Shown here one piece after another: positions 48,305 through 58,700 of a DNA stretch of 64,000 nucleotides. The position numbers and the translations under genes were made by a program. Below the pieces are notes generated by a model. It was not told the origin of the DNA. It ran no database searches and saw only the letters and a program-made list of their open reading frames with translations. Location of the stretch: contig NC_082690.1 of NCBI RefSeq assembly GCF_949987515.2, positions 106,576,400 through 106,640,399 on the forward strand, read 5' to 3'. This stretch comes from Delphinus delphis (Eukaryota; Chordata; Mammalia; Artiodactyla; Delphinidae). Each line of letters starts with the position of its first letter. Positions within the stretch are counted from its first letter, which is position 1.

Positions 48305-48812
48305 CATCTCCATTTTCCCCCAATCTGCTTTAAAGCGTTCAGAGATTCTTCGCTTTTCAGCCAAGTGCATATCCTGCACCTCCTCCTTTCAGGGTTTCGC
48401 TTACGCTGTTCAAACATCTAGAACATTCTCTCTTCCCTTTTTGCCTTCCTCATTCTCGGGTGAAGCCTTTCTCTTTACCCCTCCTTAAAATTCTAATTGC
48501 AATCGTGCTGCTCGTGATTTTTCCCTGGCTACCTCTGGAAAGGAGTGAACTGGACAGGGATGGGGGTTGCCTGCAGAAGGCACCTGCCGACTTGGCCATG
48601 AACTTGCATTAAAAAAGAAAAAAATTTCCAGGCATTATTTCTCAGGTCCCCAGTGGAAAGCCCTAGAAGACAGAGACCATAACTCAGTCATATTTGGGCC
48701 CTGTCTCCCTGCCCCTAAATATCTAACAAGGCCTGACACAAAGCAAGACCTTATTTGTTTGCCTAGTTTAAGCTTTAAGACCTGTACCATCTTTCTCCCT
48801 CTTCCTACCTGT
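48305..48812. other. Intergenic DNA, nothing recognised
   Basis: Between the MER2 and the next LTR. No gene, RNA gene or firm repeat. Confidence 0.4.
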
Positions 48813-49250
48813 AGTGAGCTGAATGGTGGCCCCCAAGAGACGTGGTCACCTCCTGACCGCCAGAGCCTGTGAATTCGACCTTATTTGGAAATAAGGTCTT
48901 TGCAGATGGAATCAAGTTAGGATCTTCTTGGATTATCCAGATGCGCCCTAAATTGGATGACGGGTGTCCTTATACGAGACAGAAGAGGACAAGACACACA
49001 GAGAAGAGACGGTCCTGTGAAGACGGGGGCAGACGCTGGAGTGATATGGCCACAAGTCAAGGGACATGGGAGCCCCAGAAGCTGGAAGAGGCAGGAAGGT
49101 TTCTCCCCACGATCCTGCAGAGGGAGCAGAGCCCTGCCAACATCTTGATCTTGGACTCTGGCCTCCAGCGCTGTGGGAGAATCCTTTTCTGTTGTCTTAA
49201 GCCCCCCAGTTTGTGGTTCTCTGTTACAGCAGCCTTGGGAAAGTCATACA
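48813..49250 (+). mobile_element. MLT1-type solo LTR
   Basis: TAGTGAGCTGAATGGTGGCC, CGACCTTATTTGGAAATAAG, GGTCTTTGCAGATGGAATCA, GGATGACGGGTGTCCTTATA and CAGTTTGTGGTTCTCTGTTA, ending CCTTGGGAAAGTCATACACC. Full-length, sense, without internal proviral sequence. Confidence 0.8.
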
Positions 49251-50224
49251 CCACCTGACTCGCCAAAGGCCAAAGAAGGGTTGAGGCTTATGTTGGAGGG
49301 AGGAGCTCACCCATCTCACTCCACAGGAGCTCATGGAACATTTTTTTGCCTGTCGGCTGAGCCGCCGGCACTAAGGTTGCGTTTTGCCCGGAAGCCTCCC
49401 AGCGGATGCTTCCAGCTTCCTCTTTGGGTTAGAAAGGTGATTAGACAACTTGGTCCAAAGGAGAAAAGGAGAATGGATGACCAGAGTCCTGGGGGCACCG
49501 GGATGCCCTCCAGACTGGTGGTCCAGAAGCCCTCTCTCCCCAGCAATCTCCAGCTGTAGCTAAATGTTTAAACCAGCCTCCCCCTGCCCTTCCCTCCTTG
49601 CAGGGACCCTGAGGGCTGACTGTGCCCTGACCATGGACTGACACCGTCAGCGGCTTCAGGCAGGCTCCATGGCTTCTTGACACTTCTGCCTCTTTGCTTC
49701 TGTCAGTGTCACTGACCCGCACGTTTGGTCAGTTTCACTTGTGATCGCCTCCCCCTTTTGTGAACAGGGCAACAGGCCCTGGGTCCCCCCCTCCCCCCGC
49801 CATCCAGAGACCTGGGCAGGGCCTCAGGCTGTCCCCTTCCCTTGACGCCCCAGAAATCCTTCCTTTTGTTTCTGACCCTCATCCTTGCCTTGACACTTGT
49901 GCCCTTAATTAATGCTCTTCCTTTTTTAATCAACCTTTTTACTCCGTTTGCATGTTGAGAAGGAAGAAGGGAAGATGAACGTGGTTAAACTTTTTTTTTT
50001 TTAATGCGTGTTCTAGGATTTAAACCTCACGTCCACAGACAGCTCAGGAGAAGTCACCAAATAAAAGTGAATTTATAGACTATAAAGCCATTTTAAAATC
50101 CCCTTTCTGAATATAAACTGAAATGTTTAATTAATTCCACATACAGCAGGCATCACACGGCCTTCTTTCCGCACAAGAACAAATAGACGAATAACGCTTC
50201 ACACACATTACCGTAATTACTCGT
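49251..50224. other. Intergenic DNA, nothing recognised
   Basis: Short random open frames. Composition begins to rise toward the GC-rich domain on the right. Confidence 0.4.
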
Positions 50225-50300
50225 CTCCACAGCCTTAGAAGACACACAGTCATACCCGCTTTTCCAGATGGGAGAGAGATTTGTCCAAGGTTGCATGGCA
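50225..50300 (-). repeat. MIR-like fragment
   Basis: CCGCTTTTCCAGATGGGAGA followed by GATTTGTCCAAGGTTGCATG resembles the MIR core. Decayed; orientation tentative. Confidence 0.45.
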
Positions 50301-50879
50301 GTTACAGAAGCTTTTGATTGCCCTACTGGCAGATGTAGGTCTGTGTGTGATACTCTTGTGCGCCCTCACAAATACGCTTGCAAACTTCCTGGCATCTTGA
50401 AAAGTGGTTTGGTTTTGCATGAATCCTTGAAAAGTAGATTATTATCCTGATCCTCAGAAAAAGACACCTCAGGATTTAAAAAAATAGTATAGGCAGCTTT
50501 ATGGACGTTTCCTATGCGCTATGGACGTCATGGATTCTGTTTCCCAGTTTCACAGGGTATTGCACTGAGCCACCTACTGATGTGGAATAATCAGAAAAAG
50601 GAGAAGAAAGCCATCAGCCGGCTGCAGCTCCTCCTTTTCGCTGTCACTGCTGGGAAGGCAGAATGGTCATCGGTCCGTTTCGGTCACGTTCCTGAGATGG
50701 ACAGTCGCCCTACTGAGATACCAGCGGGGCCTGAGCACCCTTCCTGCCTGTCTTTACAAATGAGTGTGTCATTACTCCAGCAGTACTTCTACTTACTACG
50801 TAAAAGAGCAACCTCTATCTGTGCACCAGGAGTGGGCAGGTCCGGCGCACCCTGGGAGGTCCGCACGCGCTCCGAAGCT
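50301..50879. other. Intergenic DNA, nothing recognised
   Basis: Leads into the CpG-rich domain. A 123-codon frame at 50514-50885 (+) has no family signature. Confidence 0.4.
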
Positions 50880-53800
50880 GGGTAGTGCTCGTCTCCTCTG
50901 AGCTTTACGGTAAGCGCGGCGCGCAGAGCGACCACGTGGCGGCTGAACCCAGGCCGGGCGGGAATGCGCGGAATGCGCGGCGCGGCTCCCGAGCCGAGGC
51001 TCAGGTTCCCGCGGCGCGCGCGCTCTCGCCTCCCCTCTCTCCCCAGCGGGGCCGCACCCCAGTACCCAGCCCCGTGTCCTCGGACTCCCAGGGCAGGCGA
51101 TCCTAGCTCGAGCACCCCGGCGGGGCGTGGGGACAGAGCGCGGCCTATCGGGCCCCTAGCACCCCGCACGCCCAGAACTACCCAGCGGGTCCAAACCCGT
51201 GTCCCGCCACCAGCCCCGACAGCGCGAGGCCGAGGGACCCAAGGGAAGGCGTGCAGGGCGTTAAGTACGCAACCCCTCTCCCCGCACCTGGAACCTTACC
51301 CCGACCCCCACGGCAAGAGTCGAGAACCCTGTAACTCATAGACTGCCCGCAACTAAGACCCCGGTCGTCCCCGCACCCATCCCCAAGGCCAATTTGAAGG
51401 ATGGAAACGTTTTCGGACATTTCAAAGGCGCAAAAAAGCGTGCTGGAACGCACGAGGACTCGGGGTCCTCCCCGCAGGCACTCTCCGGAAAAGGGCGAGG
51501 ATGGGGGCTGCGGGGGGGGGGGGGGCAGTGACAAGTCCTGGAGGCGACGGAGCGGGTGCAGCGGGACCCAACGAGGGTCTTAGCGAGGGTCCTCCTCGCG
51601 GAAGGTTTCCGAGGCCCCGCGGGCCTCCGCAGCGGCGCCCCGGTCCCGGGGCAGAGGTGGGGGGGGGCGGGGGGATCTGCTCAGCCACTGGTAGGCTTGG
51701 CCACGGGAGACGCGGGAGGGGTATGGCCTCCTAGGTCATTATCCCCACCTCCCGCCCGATTCCTTCGCCTTGATTGGAGGTGGTTATCTAATGAGCCTGG
51801 GCGCCCACTCCGCGACCCTTAGTTAGAGACCACGCAGGGGCCTGGGCCAAGAGGCCAGGCAATTCCTAGTGGACTTTCATATTGCTCAGGGCAGCAGGCG
51901 ATGCGTTCTGAGGGGCGGAGGTCAAGGAGTTAGAATCTTCTTTCATCCCCAAGAGTGCACCTTCTCCCTTGGGATTCCAGCGGCGTTGCGGGAGCCAGCA
52001 CCCTCCCCCGCCCACCCCCGCACACACACCTGTTGGAGTTTGCTTTCATCTCCCGCGCACACCTAGCCCACGGCCTTAAGAGCTGGGGGATGGGTGTCCC
52101 ACCCTCGCAACCTGCCCGACCCAAGACTGGTGCGCAGGGGTCTGTGTGTGGCTGAAATTAATTGATCAGAGGCGGAAACGCACGTCCGGGGTTTGGGGCG
52201 GTGGGAGATGCGGCTGCCCCTGTTCCCAGCGTGTGAGTGTCCCGGGTGGGCCCGGGGCCAGAGTTTGCTCGGGCTCGTTCCCCAGCTTTCGGGGGCCGGG
52301 GATCCGCGCCGGGTAGCCGGGGCGGAGCCACCTCAGTACGTGGACCGCCACACGCCCCCCGAAAGCGAGCAGTGTGGGGGAAGTGGAGCCCGAGCGCCCC
52401 CGGAACCCCGCGGTCCGCATTCGGAAGCGTTTTCCAGAACGACTTAAGGGCTTAACAATGGAAAACTCGCGTAGCTGGAGCCAAGTCCTTTCAAGTCGCC
52501 GCCAGGTGTGCGGCTGCAGGTGACCCCACCTGCATGCGCGCGCCCGCCCGCCTCCCAGTCCTCTCGGGGGAGGGCGGGTGCCGGAGGTCGAAGCCCGTGG
52601 AAGGTCTCCAATGGGCCCCGCACCCCCTCCCCAAAGCCCCCGGCCGGGCGGCGCGCAGCCGCGGTGCGTCCCGAGGTCGGCGCCGCGGCGCGCGGGTTCC
52701 TGAATGAACGCGCTCCCTTCCCCCGCCTTGAATGAAGGTTCCCACAGCCAGGGACGGTGGCAAACGCTCCTGCCGCGGAATTCGCCCTCTCGGGGCCGGC
52801 GATCCTCCCCGGCCGCGGTCACCTCGGCGGGGGACGAGGGGGCGAGGAAAGTGGGAAGGTGATATAAGTTACTTTTGGATTTTCTTTCCAACCAGAGTGG
52901 TCTCCTTTCCCATTGGGCCACTGGCCCTTTGTTCCACAGGGTCCCCAAGAAATAGCGCAGAGCACTTTAAATGAGCCCAGAACGTGCAGTTCCTGCTTCG
53001 CGGTGGGTATTTTAAAGGCCTTGCAAAATTAAAACTTAAACAGTAAAGTTTTTAAAAGTTGCTTTTCTCTCTGAAAAAAATAATTAAAATCAAAACTCTT
53101 TCCCCGCTCTCCTGGAAGCAGCCGCTCTCAAGGGCCCCGAGGCTGTTGGCCCGCTCTGAGTCTCCGGTGAACGCAGATCTGGGCTCCCTGGGGTGGGGGC
53201 TGGGCGGCTAGCGCTCCCCGCCGGGCCCCAAATTCCAGCGCCTCCCCCGCGGGTTCCTGGACGGCTCTTCACGCTCGCCGGCCGGGCTTGCACTTTTGCG
53301 CCCGTCCCTGAGCGGGGAAATCAACGGAGTTCCTCGTCGAGATCTGCCCGGTCCGCCTAGTAACAGCGCCGCGCCCCCATTGGCTCATGCTAATTCCAGT
53401 TTCCTCTGTCTTTCTCCCGGGTTAGGGGGAAGCTCCCTCCTGGACCCAGAACCCGTTCTGCCGGAGTGGGCGATGCTCTTTATGACCCGATGCCCCTCGC
53501 CGTCGGCAGCCTGCCTCGGGCCGGGCCCGGGCGCACGCGGGGCTCGGGTCCCCTAACCCCCCGGGACAGAAGCAGCCCGGTGGTAGCACGCAGCCCCATA
53601 AATCATCCGGGCGGCCGCCCGGTCGGGATTTTATGAATGAAAAAGCAGCCCGGCTGCCCTCGTGCGCGGGCTGATGCTCCGAGGCTCCGGCGTGCCGGGG
53701 GCCAACGCGAGCGTGGGTGCCCAGGGAGGGGGACACGGCGGTGGGTGCTCCCTGGTCGGGCCACCCTCTGCTCCCGAGGCGTGAGCCGGGGGTAATTACC

Positions 53801-53900
53801 CTCCTGGACCCGGAATATTAGTAACCCTAAATCTCGGCGGGGGAGGGGGCGCGGGAAGAATCAGCCCCGAAAAGGAGGGGGGGGAGGTCCTTGTCCTGTG
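50880..53900. promoter_or_regulatory. Distal upstream CpG-rich domain of CCND1
   Basis: Abrupt change to GC- and CpG-rich DNA free of recognised transposable elements, with the densest parts at 50900-51700, 52200-52850 and 53100-53760. It lies 1.6-4.7 kb upstream of the cyclin D1 start codon. G runs occur at 51510-51523 and about 51660-51676. Long open frames here (for example 260 codons at 52166-52948, minus) are expected by chance in GC-rich DNA. Such islands near developmental cell-cycle genes commonly mark extended promoters or divergent non-coding transcription, which I infer rather than see. Confidence 0.6.
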
Positions 53901-54890
53901 GCGTGCGCCCTTGCGAAGGGAAGGGGGCTTTTTAATCCGTTTTCTTTGAGCCTTTAACATTAGGGTATATGGTGGTTTGATGACACTAAACTATATTCAG
54001 AGGGAAGTTAATGAACAGTTTTCTTAATTTGGGGCAGGTAGAGTAAAAACTGTAAAAAAAAGTATGTTAAGACTGAGCAAAATGTCCTTTTATTTTAAAA
54101 ATAAGCACCAAAGAGACTGAATCTTTAATTCGAAAAGAAGCTTTATATATTCTTTTATATGTCGTACAAGTTTGCGATAATATTTGGGACTCTCTTCTAG
54201 CCACGAACATATATAGGTTTTGTTTAAAATCATCAGATCAATACACCCATTTCTTTAACTTGTAATTGCTCTGATTGTTGCCAGCCCCCGCCATCCCCCT
54301 CAGGCTCACGAATGCAGCCCCAGGGCAAGTTCTAAAGGTGAAGAGACGTCCACACCCCCAGCAAAACCAATTAGGAAGCTTCCGGTGGTCTTGTCCCAGG
54401 CGGAGAGGCGACTAATATTTCCAGCGATTTAACTTAATTTTTAATTTTAAAAAATGAGACAGGACAGAGACCACTATTTTGCAGCCTTCCTTTCAGGGTG
54501 TTTTTCTAGCTGCCGGGACAGGGCGGGGGTGGGGGGGATTGGGGACCCCCGCAAGAATGGACTGGCTAAGGTAGGAAGACAGCCCGCAGATTCCCCCAGG
54601 CGAGGAGGACAGGATGAAGGAAATGCTGGCCACCATCTTGGGCTGCTGCTGGAATTTTCGGGCATTTATTTTATTTTATTTTATTTTTTGAGCGAGCGCA
54701 TGCTAGGCTGAAAGTCCTTTAACATTTAGGGTTACCCCCTCGGGCATTTGCAAGACCCCCCCCCCGTGTGCGGGAATGAAGCCTCCACCAGTGTTGCCGG
54801 CTCTGCCCTGAGTCCCTGAATGTTAAATGGTTCCTGAAATTTACACGTGTTAATGAAAATGAAAGAAGATGTAGACGCTAAGATTCCTAG
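53901..54890. other. AT-rich repeat-poor block upstream of promoter
   Basis: Sharp AT-rich island between two CpG-rich regions. 53930-54270 contains GGTTTGATGACACTAAACTA and TTAATTCGAAAAGAAGCTTT and no transposon that I recognise. A (TTTTA)n run is at 54664-54688. Possible enhancer or conserved element; unproven. Confidence 0.45.
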
Positions 54891-55153
54891 GCTGCCTCTC
54901 CGCCCGTGGGTGCCCTCGTGGCGTTCTCGGAAATGCGCCCATTCTCCCGGCTCAGATATAGGGTGTCACCGAACTCCAGAGTCCCCCCTCCATGCGGTCT
55001 CCCCAGGCTGCGTGTGGCCTGCCCGCCCTTCTGGCTGTCCCCCTCTGCAGAGCCACCTTCACCCAACCCCCCAAATCCTGAGGGACCCACTCGGGGACGA
55101 CAGGCCCCCCTGCACCCCTCTTCCCCGGCGGGGAGAAAGGCAGCCTCGGGACG

Positions 55154-55161
55154 ATTTGCAT
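55154..55161 (+). promoter_or_regulatory. Octamer (OCT1) site
   Basis: Perfect ATTTGCAT followed by the TCTATGAAAA stretch that also flanks it in the human promoter. Known binding element for POU factors. Confidence 0.75.
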
Positions 55162-55325
55162 TTCTATGAAAACCCGGCTTCGGGGGCAACTCCGCGCGGT
55201 GCCGGCGCGGCGCCTCCGGGATGGCTTTTGGGCTCTGCCCCTCGCCGCTCCCCGGCGCTCGGCGCCCGCGCCCCCTCCCCCTGCGCCCGCCCCCCCCCCC
55301 CTTCCCGCTCCCATTCTCTGCCCGG

Positions 55326-55333
55326 CTTTGATC
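55326..55333 (+). promoter_or_regulatory. LEF/TCF site
   Basis: CTTTGATC, the core recognised by LEF1/TCF; it corresponds in position to the beta-catenin-responsive site about 20 bases upstream of the CRE in human CCND1. Confidence 0.75.
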
Positions 55334-55348
55334 TCTGCTTAACAACAG

Positions 55349-55356
55349 TAACGTCA
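55349..55356 (+). promoter_or_regulatory. CRE (CREB/ATF site)
   Basis: TAACGTCA within AACAGTAACGTCACACGG. It matches the CRE that mediates mitogen response of the human gene, with the surrounding bases preserved. Confidence 0.82.
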
Positions 55357-55367
55357 CACGGACTACA

Positions 55368-55377
55368 GGGGAGTTTT
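55368..55377 (+). promoter_or_regulatory. NF-kB-like site
   Basis: GGGGAGTTTT just downstream of the CRE, corresponding to the proximal kappa-B element reported for human cyclin D1. Motif match only. Confidence 0.65.
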
Positions 55378-55539
55378 GTTGGAAGTTGCAAAGTCCTAGA
55401 GCCTCCAGAGGGCTGTCGGCGCAGTAGCAGCTAGCAGCAGCGTCCGCGCGCTCCGGCGAGGGGCAGCAGGAGCTAGAGCCGAGCGCGGACCCAGCCCCGG
55501 ACCCACCGCCGCCCCAGGCCGCCTAGCAGAGCCCCTGCC

Positions 55540-55737
55540 ATGGCACACCAGCTCCTGTGCTGCGAGATGGAGACCATCCGCCGGGCGTACCCCGATGCCA
55601 ACCTCCTCAACGACCGGGTGCTGCGGGCCATGCTCAAGGCGGAGGAGACCTGCGCGCCCTCGGTGTCCTACTTCAAGTGTGTGCAGAAGGAGATCCTGCC
55701 GTCCATGCGGAAGATCGTAGCCACCTGGATGCTGGAG
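55540..55737 (+). CDS. CCND1: CCND1 coding exon 1
   Basis: Codons 1-66, phase 0, starting at the ATG in GCCATGG and ending at CTGGAG before the donor GTGCGG. It encodes the LxCxE motif and the N-terminal helix leading into the first cyclin box. Length 198 bases, as in human. Residue 2 is Ala (codon GCA) where human has Glu, and residue 10 is Met where human has Val. Reading through the donor would add only eight codons before a stop. Confidence 0.96.
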
Positions 55738-58700
55738 GTGCGGGGCTCCGGGCGGCTCTCTTAGCACTTTCCTGCGACTTGTTGCGCAAACCCACTTTTC
55801 TTTGCCACTCATCGCCCTCCCTTCCCTCCCACCCCAACTTTTGAAGTTTGCCAGAGTGTTGATAGGAATCGTAGTTCCGAAATATATAGATATTCTGGGT
55901 ATTTTTTGAACAAGGACGGGGTGGGGGTGGGGTCATCGGATATTCCCTTGGGGGGCAGCGGTCGAGGAGGGGTACCTTGGGGGAAAGCCACGACCGGGGC
56001 ACCCCAGTATGCTTCAGGGTTGGGGCCCGCAGGCTGGGCGCCCTTTGCGGCCCCCGCCTGGACCGCCACTGCTCAGTCCCCGCCTGCGCCAGAGCCCCGC
56101 TGCGCCTCTTCTCCCGGCCGCGCGGCCGCTGAGCCGCCAGCTCCAGGGGGAGGGGGCATAGATTTGATTTTTAAATTAATATCCATGGACACGTATGCAA
56201 GGGACGCTCGTGCCAGTATTATGCGCCATCTTTGTTCTTTTATTGCAAAGCAAAAGTGTTTATTAATAATTGGGGGCAGGGTGGGGGTGGGGAGCGGCCG
56301 GCGAGGCGCTTGGGGCCGCCGCGAGGGGCCGTGCGGCCACCGGGAGCCGGCGGGAGGGGCGAGGGGCCAGAGCTCGGGCAGCTGTGAGGGGACCCCGCTC
56401 GGGAGAGGGGGCCCCTTTGTTCAAGCAGTGAGTCCCGGGGCGCCCCGCACGGCCAGCTTGGGCCGGAGAGCACGCCGGGCTGCAAGGTCGCGTGGCCCCC
56501 GAGACGCTGGGGATTGACCCTCATCTGCAGGGGTCTCAGCTTGGGGGACCAGTCCGGAGCGAGCCGGGGTCCAGGGGCACGTTTTCAGGCCTTCAGTGGG
56601 CTCCTGAGTGCACCGCAAGTATTTTAAAATAATTTTTAAAAGTGCGGCGTGGTGCCCTTGCGAGAGGGAAACAGCGCCCGCGCCCAGGGGGAAGGGGGGC
56701 CCCCGAGTTTGAATTCCTGGGGCTCTCCCTTGAGCCTGCAACGAGCTCCCGACCCCCGGCCTGGGTAAAGGACCGCCTGAGGGTCATTTTCAGGGGGTTT
56801 TTATATACCCAGTTAATTTTTTAATATTTTTAAATATTTTTTGAAAAGATGACGTCTGGGGAAATGCGGCGCGGCGGCCTGGGACGCCACCTTTGTGTCT
56901 CGCAGGCGCTGCGAGCGCGGCGCCCATCCCCGCGGCCCGCCCCACGGCCCTGCACCCCATTTGGTGCCGACCCCAGGCCTGGAGGGTCCCGAAGCACCCA
57001 CGCGGGCCGGGGTCCGCCGCCCGCGCGCGGCACACGCCGGCCAGCCGTGCCAGCTCCCGCCCCCACTGTGCCAGCCTTGCCGCGACTTTCCCTTTCAGTT
57101 TCGGGTGGGTGGGTTCGGGGGACTCTCGGGGAAGGGGGCGCGGCGGCGGCAGCTCCTGCCGCCCCCTGCCCTGACCCTCCTCGCGCTCGGGGCCCCGCAG
57201 CCCTGGCGCGAGCCGGGTGGGGGGCGCGAGGTCTCCGCAGAGGGGGCCGGGCGCTCCCGGTGGCGGCGGTCACGGCCCCCGGTGCCCCGGCAGGTCTGCG
57301 AGGAGCAGAAGTGCGAGGAGGAGGTCTTCCCGCTGGCCATGAACTACCTGGACCGCTTCCTGTCGCTGGAGCCCGTGAAAAAGAGCCGCCTGCAGCTGCT
57401 GGGGGCCACCTGCATGTTCGTCGCCTCGAAGATGAAGGAGACCATCCCCCTGACGGCCGAGAAGCTGTGCATCTATACTGACAACTCCATCCGGCCCGAC
57501 GAGCTGCTGGTAACCCTGGGACCCCCACCTCCCCGGATGCCCCGTTAGCCGTGGGACCCCGGGGGTGGGGGAGGTGCGGAGAGCCAGGGGCCCCCGCGGG
57601 CCGCTGAGAGACCCTCTGCCCCCAGGGAGGGCGGCCACACCGGTGGGGCCCCTCTCGAGGAGCTGACGGGTCCCCCGCCGCCCCACCTCACTCACACTTT
57701 CTCTCCCTCCGACTCCCACCGCCTCGGCGCCCCTAGCGCCGCGAAAAGTGGGCGGCGTGCGCCCTCTAGCGGCGGCGGCGGCGAGGGGCCCGCGCGAACG
57801 ACCAGACCTCGCGTTCCAGGTGTCGCGGGCTGCTGGTCTCCACCCGCGGAGGGTGGGCTTAATCGAGAACGGGAGCCTCTGCGAGCGGCACCTTCTCTGT
57901 TTGGATGTGGGGTTGCGCGTTGTCCCCCCAACTTCCCGGACCCTCCAACACGCCCCATTCCTTCTTCTCGCCCCCTGTTGCATTGGGGTCCGCGCCTGCG
58001 CCTCTCTTTACGCACGTGTCCCTCCATTTCCGCAGCAAATGGAGCTGGTTTTGGTGAACAAACTCAAGTGGAACTTGGCTGCCACGACCCCGCACGACTT
58101 CATTGAACACTTCCTCTCCAAAATGCCGGTGGTCGAGGAGAGCAAACAGGTCATCCGCAAACACGCGCAGACCTTCGTTGCCCTCTGTGCCACAGGTAGG
58201 GTGCCGGCCGGGCCTCTGGGTGCCCCTGGAGGAGCTTCTTGCCCTCTGCCTCGGTTTCCCCGTCCAAGGACATGGTCCCCAGGCTCCTCCGCTCTCGGAA
58301 GCTTTCCTCTTTCCCTGCTCCGGGGAACAGAGGGCTGGGCTTCTTGTTGGGGCTCCAGGGAGGGGGTGTGGGCTCCTGGGCCCGGGCCGCTGAGGCTGGG
58401 CGGCAGCCTGCCTGTGTCCAGCTGATGTGGCTTCTGCTCCCCACGCCAGGCGGGGGTCACTACATGCTGAACGGGGTTGACTTTGGCAGTCTAGCCTGTC
58501 TCCTCCCCCCACCCCAGTCCTTCCCGTGTCCTCAAGGAGCCTGAGCTGCGGGGGCCCCCTCCTGGCCTCTCCCGGGCTGGGCCACCTGCCAGGGGCGCCT
58601 ACAGGGGTGGGGAGCGCCGGCCGGCAGTGCCTGGACCACGTGCTCTGGGCGGCCAGCAGCGGCCCTCGTGCGGGGGCGGCCAACAGAGGCGCTTGGCCGC

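Larger units (their letters stand above)
55120..55539 (+). promoter_or_regulatory. CCND1: CCND1 proximal promoter and 5' UTR
   Basis: TATA-less proximal promoter. The order of sites matches the well-studied human cyclin D1 promoter as I remember it: octamer, GC boxes (about 55265-55312), LEF/TCF, CRE, NF-kB-like, then the initiation zone. By analogy with human numbering, where the CRE is about 52 bases upstream, the main start should fall near 55400, giving a 5' UTR of roughly 140 bases. The 5' UTR looks about 20 bases shorter than I recall for human. The start codon context GCCATGG is strong. Confidence 0.82.
54891..58250. promoter_or_regulatory. CpG island over CCND1 promoter and exons 1-3
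   Basis: Dense CpG and long C and G runs (C run at about 55289-55300) from upstream of the promoter through exon 3, as expected for a broadly expressed CpG-island gene. No repeats interrupt it. Confidence 0.8.

Noticed and set aside
1..50800. An undescribed multi-gene system in the desert
   Set aside because: No set of adjacent open frames with shared orientation, conserved domains or splice structure was found; the content is explained by repeats and unassigned single-copy DNA.
52166..52948. 260-codon minus-strand frame in the upstream CpG domain
   Set aside because: Stop codons are rare in GC-rich DNA, and the product is Arg/Gly/Pro-rich without family signature.
56895..57548. 217-codon frame running from intron 1 into CCND1 exon 2
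   Set aside because: Exon 2 is in frame by chance with intron sequence; the acceptor at 57291-57293 and the known gene structure fix the exon.
57859..58683. 274-codon minus-strand frame opposite CCND1 exon 3
   Set aside because: Antisense shadow of a conserved coding exon plus GC-rich introns.
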